Source: Agrypnia vestita (Eukaryota; Arthropoda; Insecta; Trichoptera; Phryganeidae). Taken from it: a stretch of 64,000 bases of DNA. The DNA lies in contig JADDOH010000517.1 in the NCBI GenBank assembly GCA_016648135.1, positions 246,430-310,429 on the forward strand, read 5' to 3'. Positions within the stretch are counted from its first letter, which is position 1, and every line of letters begins with the position of its first letter. Shown piece by piece: positions 23,090-33,562 of this stretch. The position numbers and the translations under genes were made by a program. The notes under the pieces were generated by a model, which had not been told where the DNA came from, did no database searches, and was given only the letters and a program-made list of their open reading frames with translations.

Positions 23090-23545
23090 GTAAAATTTGC
23101 CTTAAATAGACGCAAGGAGGGCATACTTCTGCTCTGGTCCAATCCCCTTTCATTAAAACTGGGCTTTGTTCATCAATTTACAATTTTATACTCTATGACA
23201 GAATGTTTTAAAAAAACATATTTTGGCTAAATATATCCCAAATTATGTAAAGACAATTATAAAGTGTACATCAGTATGAACAGAGACATGTATTCATATA
23301 TGTATTAAGAAAGTTTGATCAAATAATTTAACGGTAAAATGTTCGTTAAGGAGATACCGGTAACGACTTAGTTCACGCTGAGAATATCTGCAATTTGTGC
23401 ATACTCGTTTCCTAGGTTGGAAAGTCTGTTGATCGTGGAGTATTTTTGGTGAGAAATGTTGGTTTTGTTGCAGTGAAAGAATGCTTATGAACCGGTATTT
23501 CTGGCCGGTATGTGATATAGATGATAAGAGTTCCGGGGAATCCAA
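23090..23545. other. Non-coding, no gene seen
   Basis: The minus-strand 131-codon frame here (23294-23689) overlaps the LINE fragment and shows no family of its own. Confidence 0.45.
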
Positions 23546-23549
23546 GTTA

Positions 23550-23945
23550 TAAGAATGAATTATTATTATGAGATCAGTAATCCTTGAATCCTCCAACATA
23601 GATTTAAAGGTTAGGAAAAACTTGATTAAAACTCTTATCTGGAGTGTGCTGATGTATGGCAGCGAAACATGGACCATCGGCCAGAGCATGTCCGGGAGGC
23701 TAGCGGCCTTTGAGATGCGCTGCTACAGGTGCATGGCGAAAATCCATTGGTCAGAACATATCCTAAACGACGAGGTGTTGAGCAGGGTGGGCGAAAAGAG
23801 GCGGCTCCTTAACAGAATCGCCCAACAGTGAGCAATTTGGATAGGCCATAATATAAACCATCGTCGAGGGAAATGTTGAAGGCAACAATCGTAGAGGCCG
23901 CCCGAGATTAAGCTACGTAGATCAGATGTTCCGTACAGGACCTTA
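23550..23945 (+). pseudogene. LINE ORF2 fragment, 5' part (split by LTR)
   Basis: VRKNLIKTLIWSVLMYGSET, WTIGQ, AFEMRCYRCMAKIHWSEHIL and EVLSRVGEKRRLLNRI match the C-terminal domain of a non-LTR ORF2. A frameshift follows before VEGNVEGNNRRGRPRLSYVD. The rest of this LINE resumes at 25655 after the LTR. Same family as 30400-30875. Confidence 0.85.
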
Positions 23946-23947
23946 AA

Positions 23948-25650
23948 TGCCATCGGCTCGCCGAGCGCGAGGCATAAAAACAAACAATAATATGTGTAAC
24001 ATTTGTGTGAACAATAATGTGATAATTAATTAATTAATTAATAATAATAAGTGTTTATTCTAGGTTTATTTAATATTATAAGTTTATGCATATGCAATAA
24101 TATCATGAATGGAGAGAATGTGATTCATTCTAGAAATGGCGGTAGGCGGAGCGAGGACTTAATTGCCACCGCCGCCATCTTGTTTGTTGTTCTCCACTAA
24201 TGAGATTATAATGACCGATGGCGGGCGCCCCCGCCCCCCGCTATGGCGCCAGCGGGGGGTGGGGCCCACCCGCTATGCAGGTATTTGCTAATGACAGCCT
24301 TTGAGTGAATGAAAATTGTTTGTCATTCATTAATATGTTCGATAATTTGTCATAAATATGTGTGATAATTTGTCGCTCACATTTTGAGTAAATAAATAAA
24401 TTTATGTGTAATGATGGTTCCTTCCGCGATTGACCGGAGAACATTTTGAAATAAAAGCATCCGTCGGTCTCGGCAATCGTGGAACCGGTTATTTGTAAAT
24501 GTTATGCTATGATATTGTAAATGATTGTATATTTTTTCACCTGGATTGTATTTTTTGACCTTTTATGTAATTTTATGTAAATTTTATAACTTATAATTTT
24601 ATGTAACTTTTTTATGTAACTTTTATTTCTTGTTTATTACTTGTAATTTTGTGTAATTTTTATTTCTTGTTTGTTACTTGTAATTTTATGTAACTTTTAT
24701 TTCTTGTTTGTTGCTTGTAATTTTAGTAAACGGGGGTTTGGCGGTCTTTTAATTTCGAAAACTGATGGGAGATAAAGGGTTTGGTTATTTAATCTAAAGA
24801 TGAGCAGATTCCCTTGCCCAGGGCTGCTATTATAATTATTTAAACACATTTTTTATCATCTTTGGCAGTTAAATCATATCACCGCAATCGGCATGTCATT
24901 TCCTATTAGATTTCGTCATAAAAATTGATATTGGATTAGTCTGAGAGAAGATGCATCTTAAATTCGAAATCGCCCCTTTCAAGGCGATTTACGAACGCTG
25001 ACACATCCAGGCGTACCTGTCATAATGTAGTTCACACGCGGATGTGTCAGGCGTTCATTTTGGTACTTAAATGACAGATACAGTACTTTTCTGTCGTGAG
25101 ATATCTTTAAAAAACCGGCCGAAATTGGCCGCCGCTGCACGGTATCACAGCGGCTTTCGGGTCGACCCAGCGGAGATGCGCGCGGTCCATCACGGGCAGC
25201 CTCTGGGTGAAAGTAAGATGCATCTCCCCACTCTGGCTAATCCGATTTCGACCGTTAAATTCCCGTTATGTCTAGTTTTAGGGGTATAAATAAAGGATGG
25301 TTTCGTGGACGGGCATCCTCAGTTTTCGGAAACATTTTTTACCTCGTTACTCTGCCCGTTCGCGAAGCCGAATTTGTGAAAAAACAGTGTTTAATTTCTT
25401 AATTTTCTAAGTGTTAGATTTTTTTGAATAATTTAAATTCTCTTTTTTTTTAAATTAAATTCATTCGTCTTCGCCTGTGGTAAAAATATTTACCACGGTG
25501 AATTTCTGATACCGCGAGGCGGAGACCCACCCTATTAGCCTATTTTTTAATTCCGGATGAGCTTTCAACATTTTTTTTTGGGTTAAAAAATAGCGTCGAG
25601 ATTGGTGCGCAGCGCTTGTGCGTACCATCAGAAGATCGGAGATGTGCGCT
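23948..25650 (+). mobile_element. Second long LTR of the same family, inside a LINE
   Basis: Shares with the LTR at 20904-22364 GACATAAAAACAA-like start, TTTGGCGGTCTT, CGGCATGTCATTTCCT, GGATGTGTCA(A/G)GCG, CCGTTAAA(A)TCCCGTTATG and GGTATAAATAAAGGA (about 25275). Its ends are less clear, with no convincing target duplication. It carries an extra GC-rich segment at 24120-24280 and a minisatellite at 24575-24725. Confidence 0.7.
24575..24730. repeat. Minisatellite, about 37-bp unit
   Basis: ACTTGTAATTTTATGTAACT then TTTATTTCTTGTTTGTT recurs about 3.5 times with few differences. It lies within the long LTR and is absent from its relative at 20.9 kb. Confidence 0.75.
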
Positions 25651-25654
25651 GTAG

Positions 25655-25765
25655 CACCTAACAAGAAATGAAGAGGCTGGCAGGTGACAGAGAGGAGTGG
25701 AGAAAGCGAGTGCTTGTTGCAGACCAATCCTAGGACTGCGACCCAAAATAAATGCGTCTGTCGCT
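25655..25765 (+). pseudogene. LINE ORF2 fragment, 3' end (split by LTR)
   Basis: Reads MKRLAGDREEWRKRVLVADQ then a stop, the C-terminal end that the intact-order copy at 30.8 kb shows as LKRIAGDRAEWRKRCALLQT. Completes the LINE begun at 23550. Confidence 0.8.
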
Positions 25766-25969
25766 AAGTTTAATTACAACTGTTTTTTTTATCTCATTTT
25801 ATCTCTTTTATGTTTATTTAAGATTTTCTGTTAACTTTTCCTAAAATAAATAGTTCTCAGCCTTGCCGTCTTTTAAACATACTCCCCAAATACACTAACG
25901 AGATATTTACGAAAATATTTTGTGACCCAGCGTAAAAAGTTTAACCAAACCACCTGAGCGACCCTGTTT

Positions 25970-26090
25970 TAATTGTAATCATTCTTAATATCTTCATTCT
26001 TTACTCTATCATAAATCATGGATTTGCCACACATACGTCCAAGGGATCTCATCTCCACTGCATTCAGTACACTCAACTTCAGATTCTCGG
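25970..26090 (-). pseudogene. LINE ORF2 fragment
   Basis: Minus strand reads SVLNAVEMRSLGRMCGKSMI and YDRVKNEDIKND, matching the N-A-V-E-M-R-x-x-R-x-x-x-G ... D-R-V/I-R/K-N motif of non-LTR ORF2 C-termini. Confidence 0.6.
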
Positions 26091-26099
26091 TTCAATGGG

Positions 26100-26430
26100 G
26101 CCTTTTGACATTTCATTTAGAAGAGTTCTGTCGAGGTCCATGCCCAAATTAAGCTTTCTGAGAATTTTTCCTGGGTCGAGTCGTCGGGTGGAATCTGGAG
26201 GGTCGCAAGCGAGGATAAGCTGAGATCAAGACGTCCACATCTGCGCTGCATCTGGGGCCAGGTCGCCCTGGACCGGCTTGGCTACCTGGGCCCGAGCCCA
26301 CAGAAGTTGCTCTATTTCAAAAATTAAATTGCCAATAGCACTGGTCTGCGACAAAGTCCTCCTTCAAATGAAAATATTGTGAGTATTAAGAAATTGACAT
26401 GCTAACTATACATCTGATTTTTTTTCTATC
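26100..26430. other. Moderately GC-rich unassigned stretch
   Basis: Continues after the LINE fragment without any reading frame I recognise; possibly more of the same dead element. Confidence 0.35.
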
Positions 26431-26433
26431 ACG

Positions 26434-26949
26434 TATATACAACATTTCACGTTATTAACGCAAACCCTGAAAGTACTTTGTTAAGAATCGGCTACTGGTC
26501 TAAAATGTTCAAGCAACCATGACCTAATTTCAATAGTTATGAAGATATGCAATATCAAGGTTTGCATTTTTTTTTTCAATGTTTCTGACCTATTTTTTGC
26601 TAAAAATTCAACTATCAATACAGTAACTTATATCGATTATGAAAAATTCATTTGTTTCAATACAACTTAAATAAAATGATAAAAACCTTGTAAATTTTTT
26701 TTTTTCAATTTTTGTAATGTTTTTATCATTTTATTTAAGTTGTATTGAAGCAAATGATTTTTTCATTATCGATATAAGTTACTGTAATGATACGACAGAA
26801 ATATTGAAAAAAATGCAAACTTTGATATTGCATATTTCCATAACTATTGATATTAGGACATGCTTGCTTAAACATTTTAGACCAGTAGCTGATTCTTAAC
26901 AAAGTACTTTCAGGGTTTGCGTTAATTACCTACGTGACATTTTGTATAT
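26434..26949. mobile_element. 516-bp palindromic miniature element (family M)
   Basis: Arms of about 240 bp mirror each other around 26697. TAACGCAAACCCTGAAAGTA/TACTTTCAGGGTTTGCGTTA and TAACTTATATCGAT/ATCGATATAAGTTA are perfect or nearly so. Relatives occur at 40544-41000, 45515-45795, 48290-48575, 50780-51700 and 62372-62540. Confidence 0.8.
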
Positions 26950-27284
26950 TTTAAATTTATTTTATTTTATTAAAACGATTATAAAATTCAAATAAAAAGA
27001 ATATATTAAAACGATTCTCAAAGAAACTTACGACTATTCTACTGTAAATGTATTTTAAGAATTAAATGTACCATCACTTAAAAAAATTAACAAAACCAAC
27101 TCCCTAAGCCAAACCTATAAAACTAACTAACTAACCATCACGCCGTTTCCCCGCAGGGGTAGGCAGAGAGGATTGAACTGTTATGGCCAGGAAGGATGAA
27201 ACACAAGAAGGATTTTTGTGGAAGATTTTGTATTGTTACTTTATAAGTACAGGCAGAAAATGAACAGTTTGGTATATCACAATA

Positions 27285-27430
27285 AGGCCCGGTTGTTTCA
27301 AGTTCGATCAAAGTAAGCGGTCGATAAAAGCATAGATTTTTACGAAAACGGATCGTCTGATTGGTGGAGAACGTAAAAATCTATGCTTTTAAAGAACGCT
27401 TACTTTAATCCAACTTGAAACAACCGGCCC
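27285..27430. mobile_element. 146-bp miniature element (family N), copy 1
   Basis: GGCCCGGTTGTTTCAAGTTC ... CAACTTGAAACAACCGGCCC inverted ends, TA flanks. Internal AAAGCATAGATTTTTACG is mirrored by CGTAAAAATCTATGCTTT. Copy 2 at 45978-46122 is almost identical; diverged relatives lie at 32485-32635 and 33985-34140. Confidence 0.8.
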
Positions 27431-27439
27431 TAAGTGCTT

Positions 27440-27940
27440 CACAATTATTACGAGAAGGTATAAACTTCCCGGAGTGAACAAAACACAGGCGAAGTGAATC
27501 TGACCACTGTGCGTAGATCTCTGATTTATTGGATCTAATTGTTCTGTATATACATGATTTGATTAGTGGTTTCACTAATTACCTAAAAGTTGACATGTCC
27601 GTTAAGGAAGGTCAACTTGACAATTAATATGTTGTAATGTATGTTTGTCACAATTGAAAATACTTAAGCAGAATATTACACATTAATAGCTGTTAATAAA
27701 TTAAGATGTTGTAATATGTGTTTTCACGCAATGGTAATTATAATATCATTTGATAATAGATCCGTAAGTATAGAATTATATATTAATAGCTGCATGTTAA
27801 ATGGTGTTGAAATTAAGAGAAGATTGGGTTGGGTAAGTACATAACAGAACGCCACACTCTTCAATCCTGGCACACCACTTTAGCTTCGGCCACATACATA
27901 CATCTTCTCATACAAGTTCTACGGTTGTTGTGGCTTTTAT
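27440..27940. other. Non-coding, no gene seen
   Basis: AT-rich between miniature element N and a LINE remnant. No supported features. Confidence 0.5.
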
Positions 27941-27942
27941 CT

Positions 27943-28160
27943 TCAGGTTTGTTCTTGTAGTATCCGATGGTGCCAGGTCTTTCGCGGACGCCCTCTATTC
28001 CTGTTGCCTTCAACACCCGCCTCATATATTTTCTTAACCATCCTTTCCTCGTTTATGCGTTCCACTTGCCCAAACCATCTCAGCACTCCTTTCTTTGTTC
28101 TATCTACCACACTACAGCCAGCATTTATACCACCCATAAAGATTATTTTATAAATAAATC
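27943..28160 (-). pseudogene. LINE ORF2 C-terminal fragment
   Basis: VVDRTKKGVLRWFGQVERIN, MVKKIYEAGVEGNRNRGRPR and KTWHH form the usual RWFGHVERM ... IY...V.G.R.RGRPR.TW C-terminal motif of non-LTR elements. Truncated on both sides. Confidence 0.8.
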
Positions 28161-28187
28161 CCACCCCTTAGGTGACGATTTAGATTA

Positions 28188-28242
28188 ACAGATTTCGCAC
28201 AGAGCTTTTTGCGACGGGTGCAAAAAGCTTTGCGAAATCTGT
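28188..28242. repeat. 55-bp hairpin
   Basis: ACAGATTTCGCA ... AGCTTTTTGC is mirrored by GCAAAAAGCT ... TGCGAAATCTGT around GACGGGT. The stem is about 23 bp with one bulge. Confidence 0.75.
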
Positions 28243-28318
28243 AGCATCCATTCGTTTCCATGGGGACGAATTCGTCAACATTTTTAGATTTCTAAGCACT
28301 GGAATGTATCTCGTTTAA

Positions 28319-29330
28319 GGTACAGATACACATGCTTATTACTGGCATGCTCATATACAAAACTAGCATGCCCTAACAACTGTACACCCTTGCTCATTAT
28401 TAGCATGCTTATTTTAAGCATGTTCATAAATAAGCATGCTCAAAGCTAACAATCAAACACACATGCTTATTACTCTATGCTCTTGTCACAGAATAGAGAC
28501 GCTCTTGTACAAAATGGAAACTGCAAACTGAAATAGTAAATTCAAGCGAACCAATAAATCGAAATAATTTGATTTATTGGTATCCGTAACTTAAATGTAC
28601 TGATACACATGCTTATTAGTGGCACGTGAGCATGCGCAGTATTGACCTTCTTTAGCCCTTGCTTATTAGTGGCATATGTGTACGCACATTGCTAGTAATG
28701 AGCATGCTCATTAATGGCACGCTCAAAAATCAACCGCCGGTTGATTTATGAGCGTGCCATTAATGAGAAGGGATATCTTTTGAGCATGTGTGAACAGGCT
28801 TGCTTATTATGAGCATGCTTATGTCATTCGCGGGTAGTATCGATTATCAATGCGATCTTCTCAGTCCGCGACAGATGAAACAAATATGGCGCGTTGGGGA
28901 GATGACAAAACATTACTTTTCGTGACTTATTATAGGAATCACGAATGTCTGTGGAATACTCGGTCACCGCTATGTAAACATAATATATCAAGAAATAATG
29001 TTTATGAAACTTTATTAAAAAACATGAATGATTCAAATCTTACAATATAAAATATAAAAACTAAAATCAAAATATTTTGATTTATTGGTTCACTTGAATT
29101 TTCTATTTCAGTTTGCAAAGTTTCAATTTTGAACTAGGGCGTCTCTATTCTATGACAAGAGCATGCCAGTAATAAGCATGTGTGTTTGATTGTTAGCTTT
29201 GCTTGCATGCTTATTTATGAGCATATTTAAAATAAGCATGCTAATAATGAGCAAGTGTGTACATGTTAGGGCATGCTAGTTTTGAGCATGCTAATGAGCA
29301 TGCCAGTAATAAGCATGTGTATCTATACCT
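28319..29330. mobile_element. 1.0-kb GCATGC-rich inverted-repeat element carrying a MADF-like ORF
   Basis: Flanked by TTAA (28315-28318, 29331-29334). Left arm GGTACAGATACACATGCTTA and right arm ...CATGTGTATCTATACC are inverted, and the match extends about 260 bp inward. Both arms carry repeated AATAAGCATGC/GCATGCTxATTA words. An inner hairpin sits at 28700-28768. A related fragment is at 31425-31545. The MADF-like ORF and the flank type suggest PIF/Harbinger. Confidence 0.7.
28850..29050 (+). CDS. MADF-like (Myb/SANT-like) ORF fragment in the GCATGC element
   Basis: A 66-codon open frame: DKTLLFVTYYRNHECLWNTR then SPLCKHNISRNNVYETLLKN. This follows the MADF pattern (L-I/F-x-x-Y-x-x-x-x-x-L-W-x-x-x-x-x-x-Y/C-K-x-x-x-x-R...A/V-Y/W). 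MADF/Myb-like DNA-binding proteins accompany PIF/Harbinger transposases. Only one exon's worth is here, the upstream end is open to question, and no transposase is visible in the element. Confidence 0.55.
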   Translation: MRSSQSATDETNMARWGDDKTLLFVTYYRNHECLWNTRSPLCKHNISRNNVYETLLKNMNDSNLTI

Positions 29331-29344
29331 TTAATCATGTCACA

Positions 29345-30395
29345 TTTTTATCTTCCTTGTCTGCACCGTGAGAGGCGCCGGATCGTCGGCGGCGGTTTCT
29401 GATTTCCGTGTCTTCTGCTACGGCTTTCTATATTGCGTCAGCGTTTTTTCGAATCGTGACTTTTTGATGTGTAACATCTTTCCTCTCGCTTTCCTACAAT
29501 CTGTGGCAGTGATTTTGTGAAAAAGGACCGAAATGCGTAAACGGAAATAAGACGCTGGGGAAGCGCGCGCAATATCATTTGATGAAAGAATCAATGTCCA
29601 GCAAGTGCCGTCACAGGGAAGACTCACACTTCCAACAGCCGATTCTTCTAATTTTGTATATGTGCTGCACGGCTGATGTCAAGCGCGTGGATGTCGTAGC
29701 TTTAATATATTTTGGCTTATATCTTCGAAACTATCCAATAAATACTTAATTTTTTTTATTAATGTAAATAATAACTACCCTTAATAATTTACATTCTCAA
29801 ATTTTATGTAATTTATGTGATTATTTTTAAATATTTATTCAAATTTTCGTACAATATGTATGACGGCAGAATACTGCCAATTATGAAAATAAATAAAAAC
29901 ATATAATTAACCAAACACAAACAAAATTCGTGTGTAGATATACGGTACCTACCTAGTGCGGCATAATTCAATAATAAATAAATGCACATACATTATCTTT
30001 ACTTGAATTTACTAATTAATAAATATATAGGTATTAGCTTATTGAAATTTTGATGTAAATTTCTGTCGCTATTCAATTGATATTTTTAATTGTGAGATGT
30101 CTAATGTTAAACATCATATTATGCGACTACTGTCGTTAATAACATACGCGAGTATTATATTAAATAGAAGTTATGTATAGGATATCAAAAATTATCCATG
30201 GATTTGTATTATTCAGAACTCTTTTTGATCCATATTTTCTCGTATTTAGCGTAAACTTACACCGTTCGAAACATTCACTAAAATAAGTGATCTTTTGTGT
30301 ATTATTCTTTTATAAAACCCTTTTTTAAATATACTTATATATTTGTTATATTTATATATTTATAAAACGCAAAAAAGCGTTTAACAAAAAATCAA
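29345..30395. other. Non-coding, no gene seen
   Basis: A GC-richer stretch at 29360-29700 has no recognisable frame; the rest is AT-rich. Confidence 0.45.
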
Positions 30396-30399
30396 AGAT

Positions 30400-30875
30400 T
30401 TTCGAATCCAATAATACAGACCTAAACCTCCGCAAGCAATTAATAAAAATTATGTGTGGAGTATTTTGCTGAATGGATGTGAGACATGGTGCATTGGCGA
30501 CAGAGGAAAAAACGATTAGAAGCCTTCCAGTGTGGACCCACAGACGTGCCCTAGGAATTTCCTGGAGAGACCACATTACGATTGAAGAGGTTCTCAGCAG
30601 GATCGATGAAACCAGGCAAATTATGAATACCATCTCGAAAAGGCGCGCAAAATGGATGGGGCATATTTTACGCCATGAAAATCTGCTCAAAACTATACTG
30701 GAGGGAATGTTAGAGGGAAAGATTGCCAGAGGGCGCCCTCGCCGTGAATATGTTGAGCAAGTGTGCCAAGATATGAAATGTGCCTCCTACACAGAGCTGA
30801 AGAGGATCGCCGGAGACCGAGCGGAATGGAGAAAGAGATGTGCTTTGCTGCAAACCAATCCCACGGATTGAAACC
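30400..30875 (+). pseudogene. LINE ORF2 C-terminal fragment
   Basis: Open from 30473: HITIEEVLSRIDETRQIMNT, AKWMGHILRHENLLKTILEG, RGRPRREYVEQV and LKRIAGDRAEWRKRCALLQT. Same family as the split LINE at 23550/25655 and a guide to its missing middle. A frameshift near 30470 separates an upstream LRKQLIK stretch. Confidence 0.85.
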
Positions 30876-30879
30876 CAGG

Positions 30880-31420
30880 AAGGAAGGAGATAAAACCATC
30901 AGATTACATTTTGATGAATATTCGCAGGAGTTTCAATTTCCATATCGTCCATTTTCTCAAGAGACTCGCATGGATTGACAAACTAATGCTTTAATAAAAC
31001 TTTTTCCATAATTTATAAACTATATTAAATCAAATAAGGCAAAGTTTATTGAGGTAAAAACAAGGTAAAAAAGGTGAAGGAAATATATTATATTAAAGGA
31101 AAGTTGTACAATGTAGAAAAATGATCAATTATATTTATATATCAGGTCTTTATGTATTAGGTACCTACAGTTAATTTGAATATAATAAAATATTTTCACT
31201 TTCTCGAAATCAGGCTTAATTTTTTTTTTCAATTTTTTTTTTTATAATCCAATCCATTTTTAAATCTACGGCCGGCATTCTCCAAGTGAATGAAACTGAA
31301 ACGAAACTTTAGCAACTTTCTTTTTTTGTTGACAAATAAAAGTTACCGACAAGTAGGTTCCTAGTTAGTAGACCGGGACAATATAGGTACCTGTTGTAAG
31401 TTTGTAAATTGCTCATATAT
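30880..31420. other. Non-coding, no gene seen
   Basis: AT-rich with T-runs near 31225. No supported features. Confidence 0.5.
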
Positions 31421-31424
31421 GACC

Positions 31425-31545
31425 TCAGATACACATGCTTATTTAGTGGCACGTGAGCATGCGCAGTATCGACTGGTATCGACCTTCTTTAAGCCTTGCT
31501 CATTAGTGGCATGTGTGTACGCACATTGCCAGTAATGAGGATGCA
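31425..31545. repeat. Fragment of the GCATGC-rich element
   Basis: GATACACATGCTTATT, GGCACGTGAGCATGCGCAGT and GTGTACGCACATTGC match 28597-28700 of the full element with few differences. Confidence 0.75.
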
Positions 31546-31584
31546 TGAAGGTTTACCAAAGGATAAAAAAACACGTTTTTAATA

Positions 31585-31850
31585 TAGTACAAGAGATTTT
31601 ATTTAAAAATATATAGGTTAGGAAACATTAAAAGCTAAAGTTTATTAAAGGCTTCATTCGAGCATCTTATAAAATATATTTCACAAAACTTCATAATTAC
31701 AACGAACTAATAGAAAAGCAGATTTATTAAAAAAATATATAGGTTAGGAAACATAGGAAACAAACAGGAAACATTAAAAGCTAAAGTTTAAAAGGCTTCG
31801 TATGAGTATTTTACAAAACTTCATAATTACAACAAACTTATAGAAAAGAT
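31585..31850. repeat. Tandem duplication, about 130-bp unit
   Basis: ATATATAGGTTAGGAAACAT, TTAAAAGCTAAAGTTTA and AAAACTTCATAATTACAAC each occur twice in the same order. The second copy has a small insertion after AACAT. Confidence 0.75.
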
Positions 31851-32084
31851 ATAAAATAAGAAATAGAAAAAAAATACATGTATCAAATTATGAATATAAG
31901 TGGGAAAAGACAAGATTGTGAAAAAATATATATCAACTGTGCACTTAATTTTAAATTTGATTAAAAATAAAATATTTATTTTAACAATATAACGAATAAC
32001 AGTATACATACTAATTTATATTTTAAATTAAATAAGAGATAAAAAGGAATAGAAAATAACACGTTTTTTGAAGAGGAACAACGT

Positions 32085-32809
32085 CTAAAAGCCCCAATTA
32101 TACCGTTTGATTTAGACTTATTGCCGCCACTTCAGGTTAGTGCTGCCATGCAGTTATAATGATTTTCCCATACTTAGTTTTTTATTTTACTATTATACAA
32201 TTTCTTCAGGTATTTCTGAATCGGCAATTTACAAAATAGTTAAAGAAGGTAAAGTGGCCGTGGAAATAGGCATTAAAATATCTACACCCGGAAAAAAAAG
32301 AACAAGGATAAGTGGAAAAATTGATTTAGAAGCCGTAAGATGAGAAAAGTTTTAGAACATATTTTATTCGATAATTTTTTACATAGAATTTTTATTATTT
32401 ATATTTTTTATTACATAATTAATTAACGAGTTCATTTGTAGAAACATCTTTTTTCAAAAATAAACTTTTTTATTTATGCACATTAAAGACTGGTTGCATC
32501 AACTTACTTTAGAGCAATAGTTCATTTAAAGCATAGATTTTTTCGAGAGCGAGTCGTTTGATCGGTGGAAAATGCAAAATATCTATGCTTTGAACGAAAG
32601 ATTACTATAAACCAAGTTGATACAACGGCCCTAAACCGATTGATATCCTTACGTGTTACTGAGTTAAACATGGTGGTCATGATCATTAGGTATGAGACAC
32701 CGAATAAAACCGGCGCCACACTGCGCGGATCTTCCACCGCGTCTCTTCTGTCGTGGAACATCGCTACATTTCTTTTCATACAATATGCGCTTATTAAACA
32801 CACTACGCG
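32085..32809 (+). repeat. Direct repeat A1 (about 725 bp)
   Basis: Starts CTAAAAGCCCCAATTATACC and ends TTAAACACACTACGCG. Repeated almost exactly at 33563-34315. It contains a transposase-like exon, a diverged family-N miniature element and a GC-rich terminal segment. Confidence 0.85.
32208..32343 (+). pseudogene. Transposase-like exon (in A1)
   Basis: After a T-rich acceptor ending TTCTTCAG comes GISESAIYKIVKEGKVAVEI then ISTPGKKRTRISGKIDLEAV and a stop. The S-x-S/R-x-I-Y/R-x-I-x-x-E ... S-T-P-G-K-K-R-x-R pattern is that of the N-terminal helix-turn-helix exon of a common insect DDE transposase-like family. The second copy in A2 (33718-33845) has lost a base in the A-run after CCCGG. Confidence 0.5.
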
Positions 32810-33562
32810 ACAATGCCCTGCAGTAAAATTCAATTGCGGAAAAATCAATTTCTTCTGACAAAAAAGTATTGTTCGAGATCTAAGTAAATTACTTCTCCTG
32901 TTAAGGATATACTGTAGGATCAGTCGATCGTCAGAAAAGCCTGTGTCACCCTACATAATATTGTACATTTCGACACTTTGTATGTAAAATGTCGAAAAAT
33001 TAATAAAAAAATATTTTATTGACAGATGTCAATTACATGCGCAGTGCGCATATGCGACTCTGACCGAGAGTTTAATCTAAAATTTCCGCTCAGAATTCTC
33101 TGACAGATTTCGCTTAATCCGATTTGAAACAACCCGTTTTTGAAAAAAGTACTAAAAATTTCAGTTTAAACTCTACGCTTACTTTAATCGAATTTGAAAC
33201 AACCGGGCCTAAGGCCCGGGAACAAAGCAACAAAACATTAAATTAGTTGCGTAATGCGGCCCACTAGTCTCCTTTCATCTTCTTGTGTAAATCTTCAGTA
33301 AAACAGCATTGTTGATGACATGTTTCGAAACATCTGCTTTGATCTGCTTGCTGTCAAATGAAATTTAAATTATATGTTGCCATATGCAAAATTATTTTGG
33401 CGTGCATTTGTCTATGATTTTTATTTTACACAATTGCAACACCCCTAATCCGATTTTAAATTTGAAACAATTCAATTCTTCGAGATTTCGCGTGACCTTG
33501 AGGTTAAGCTCAGTTTAAGCCAGTATTTCCGCTTACTTTGATCGAACTTGAAACAACCGGGC

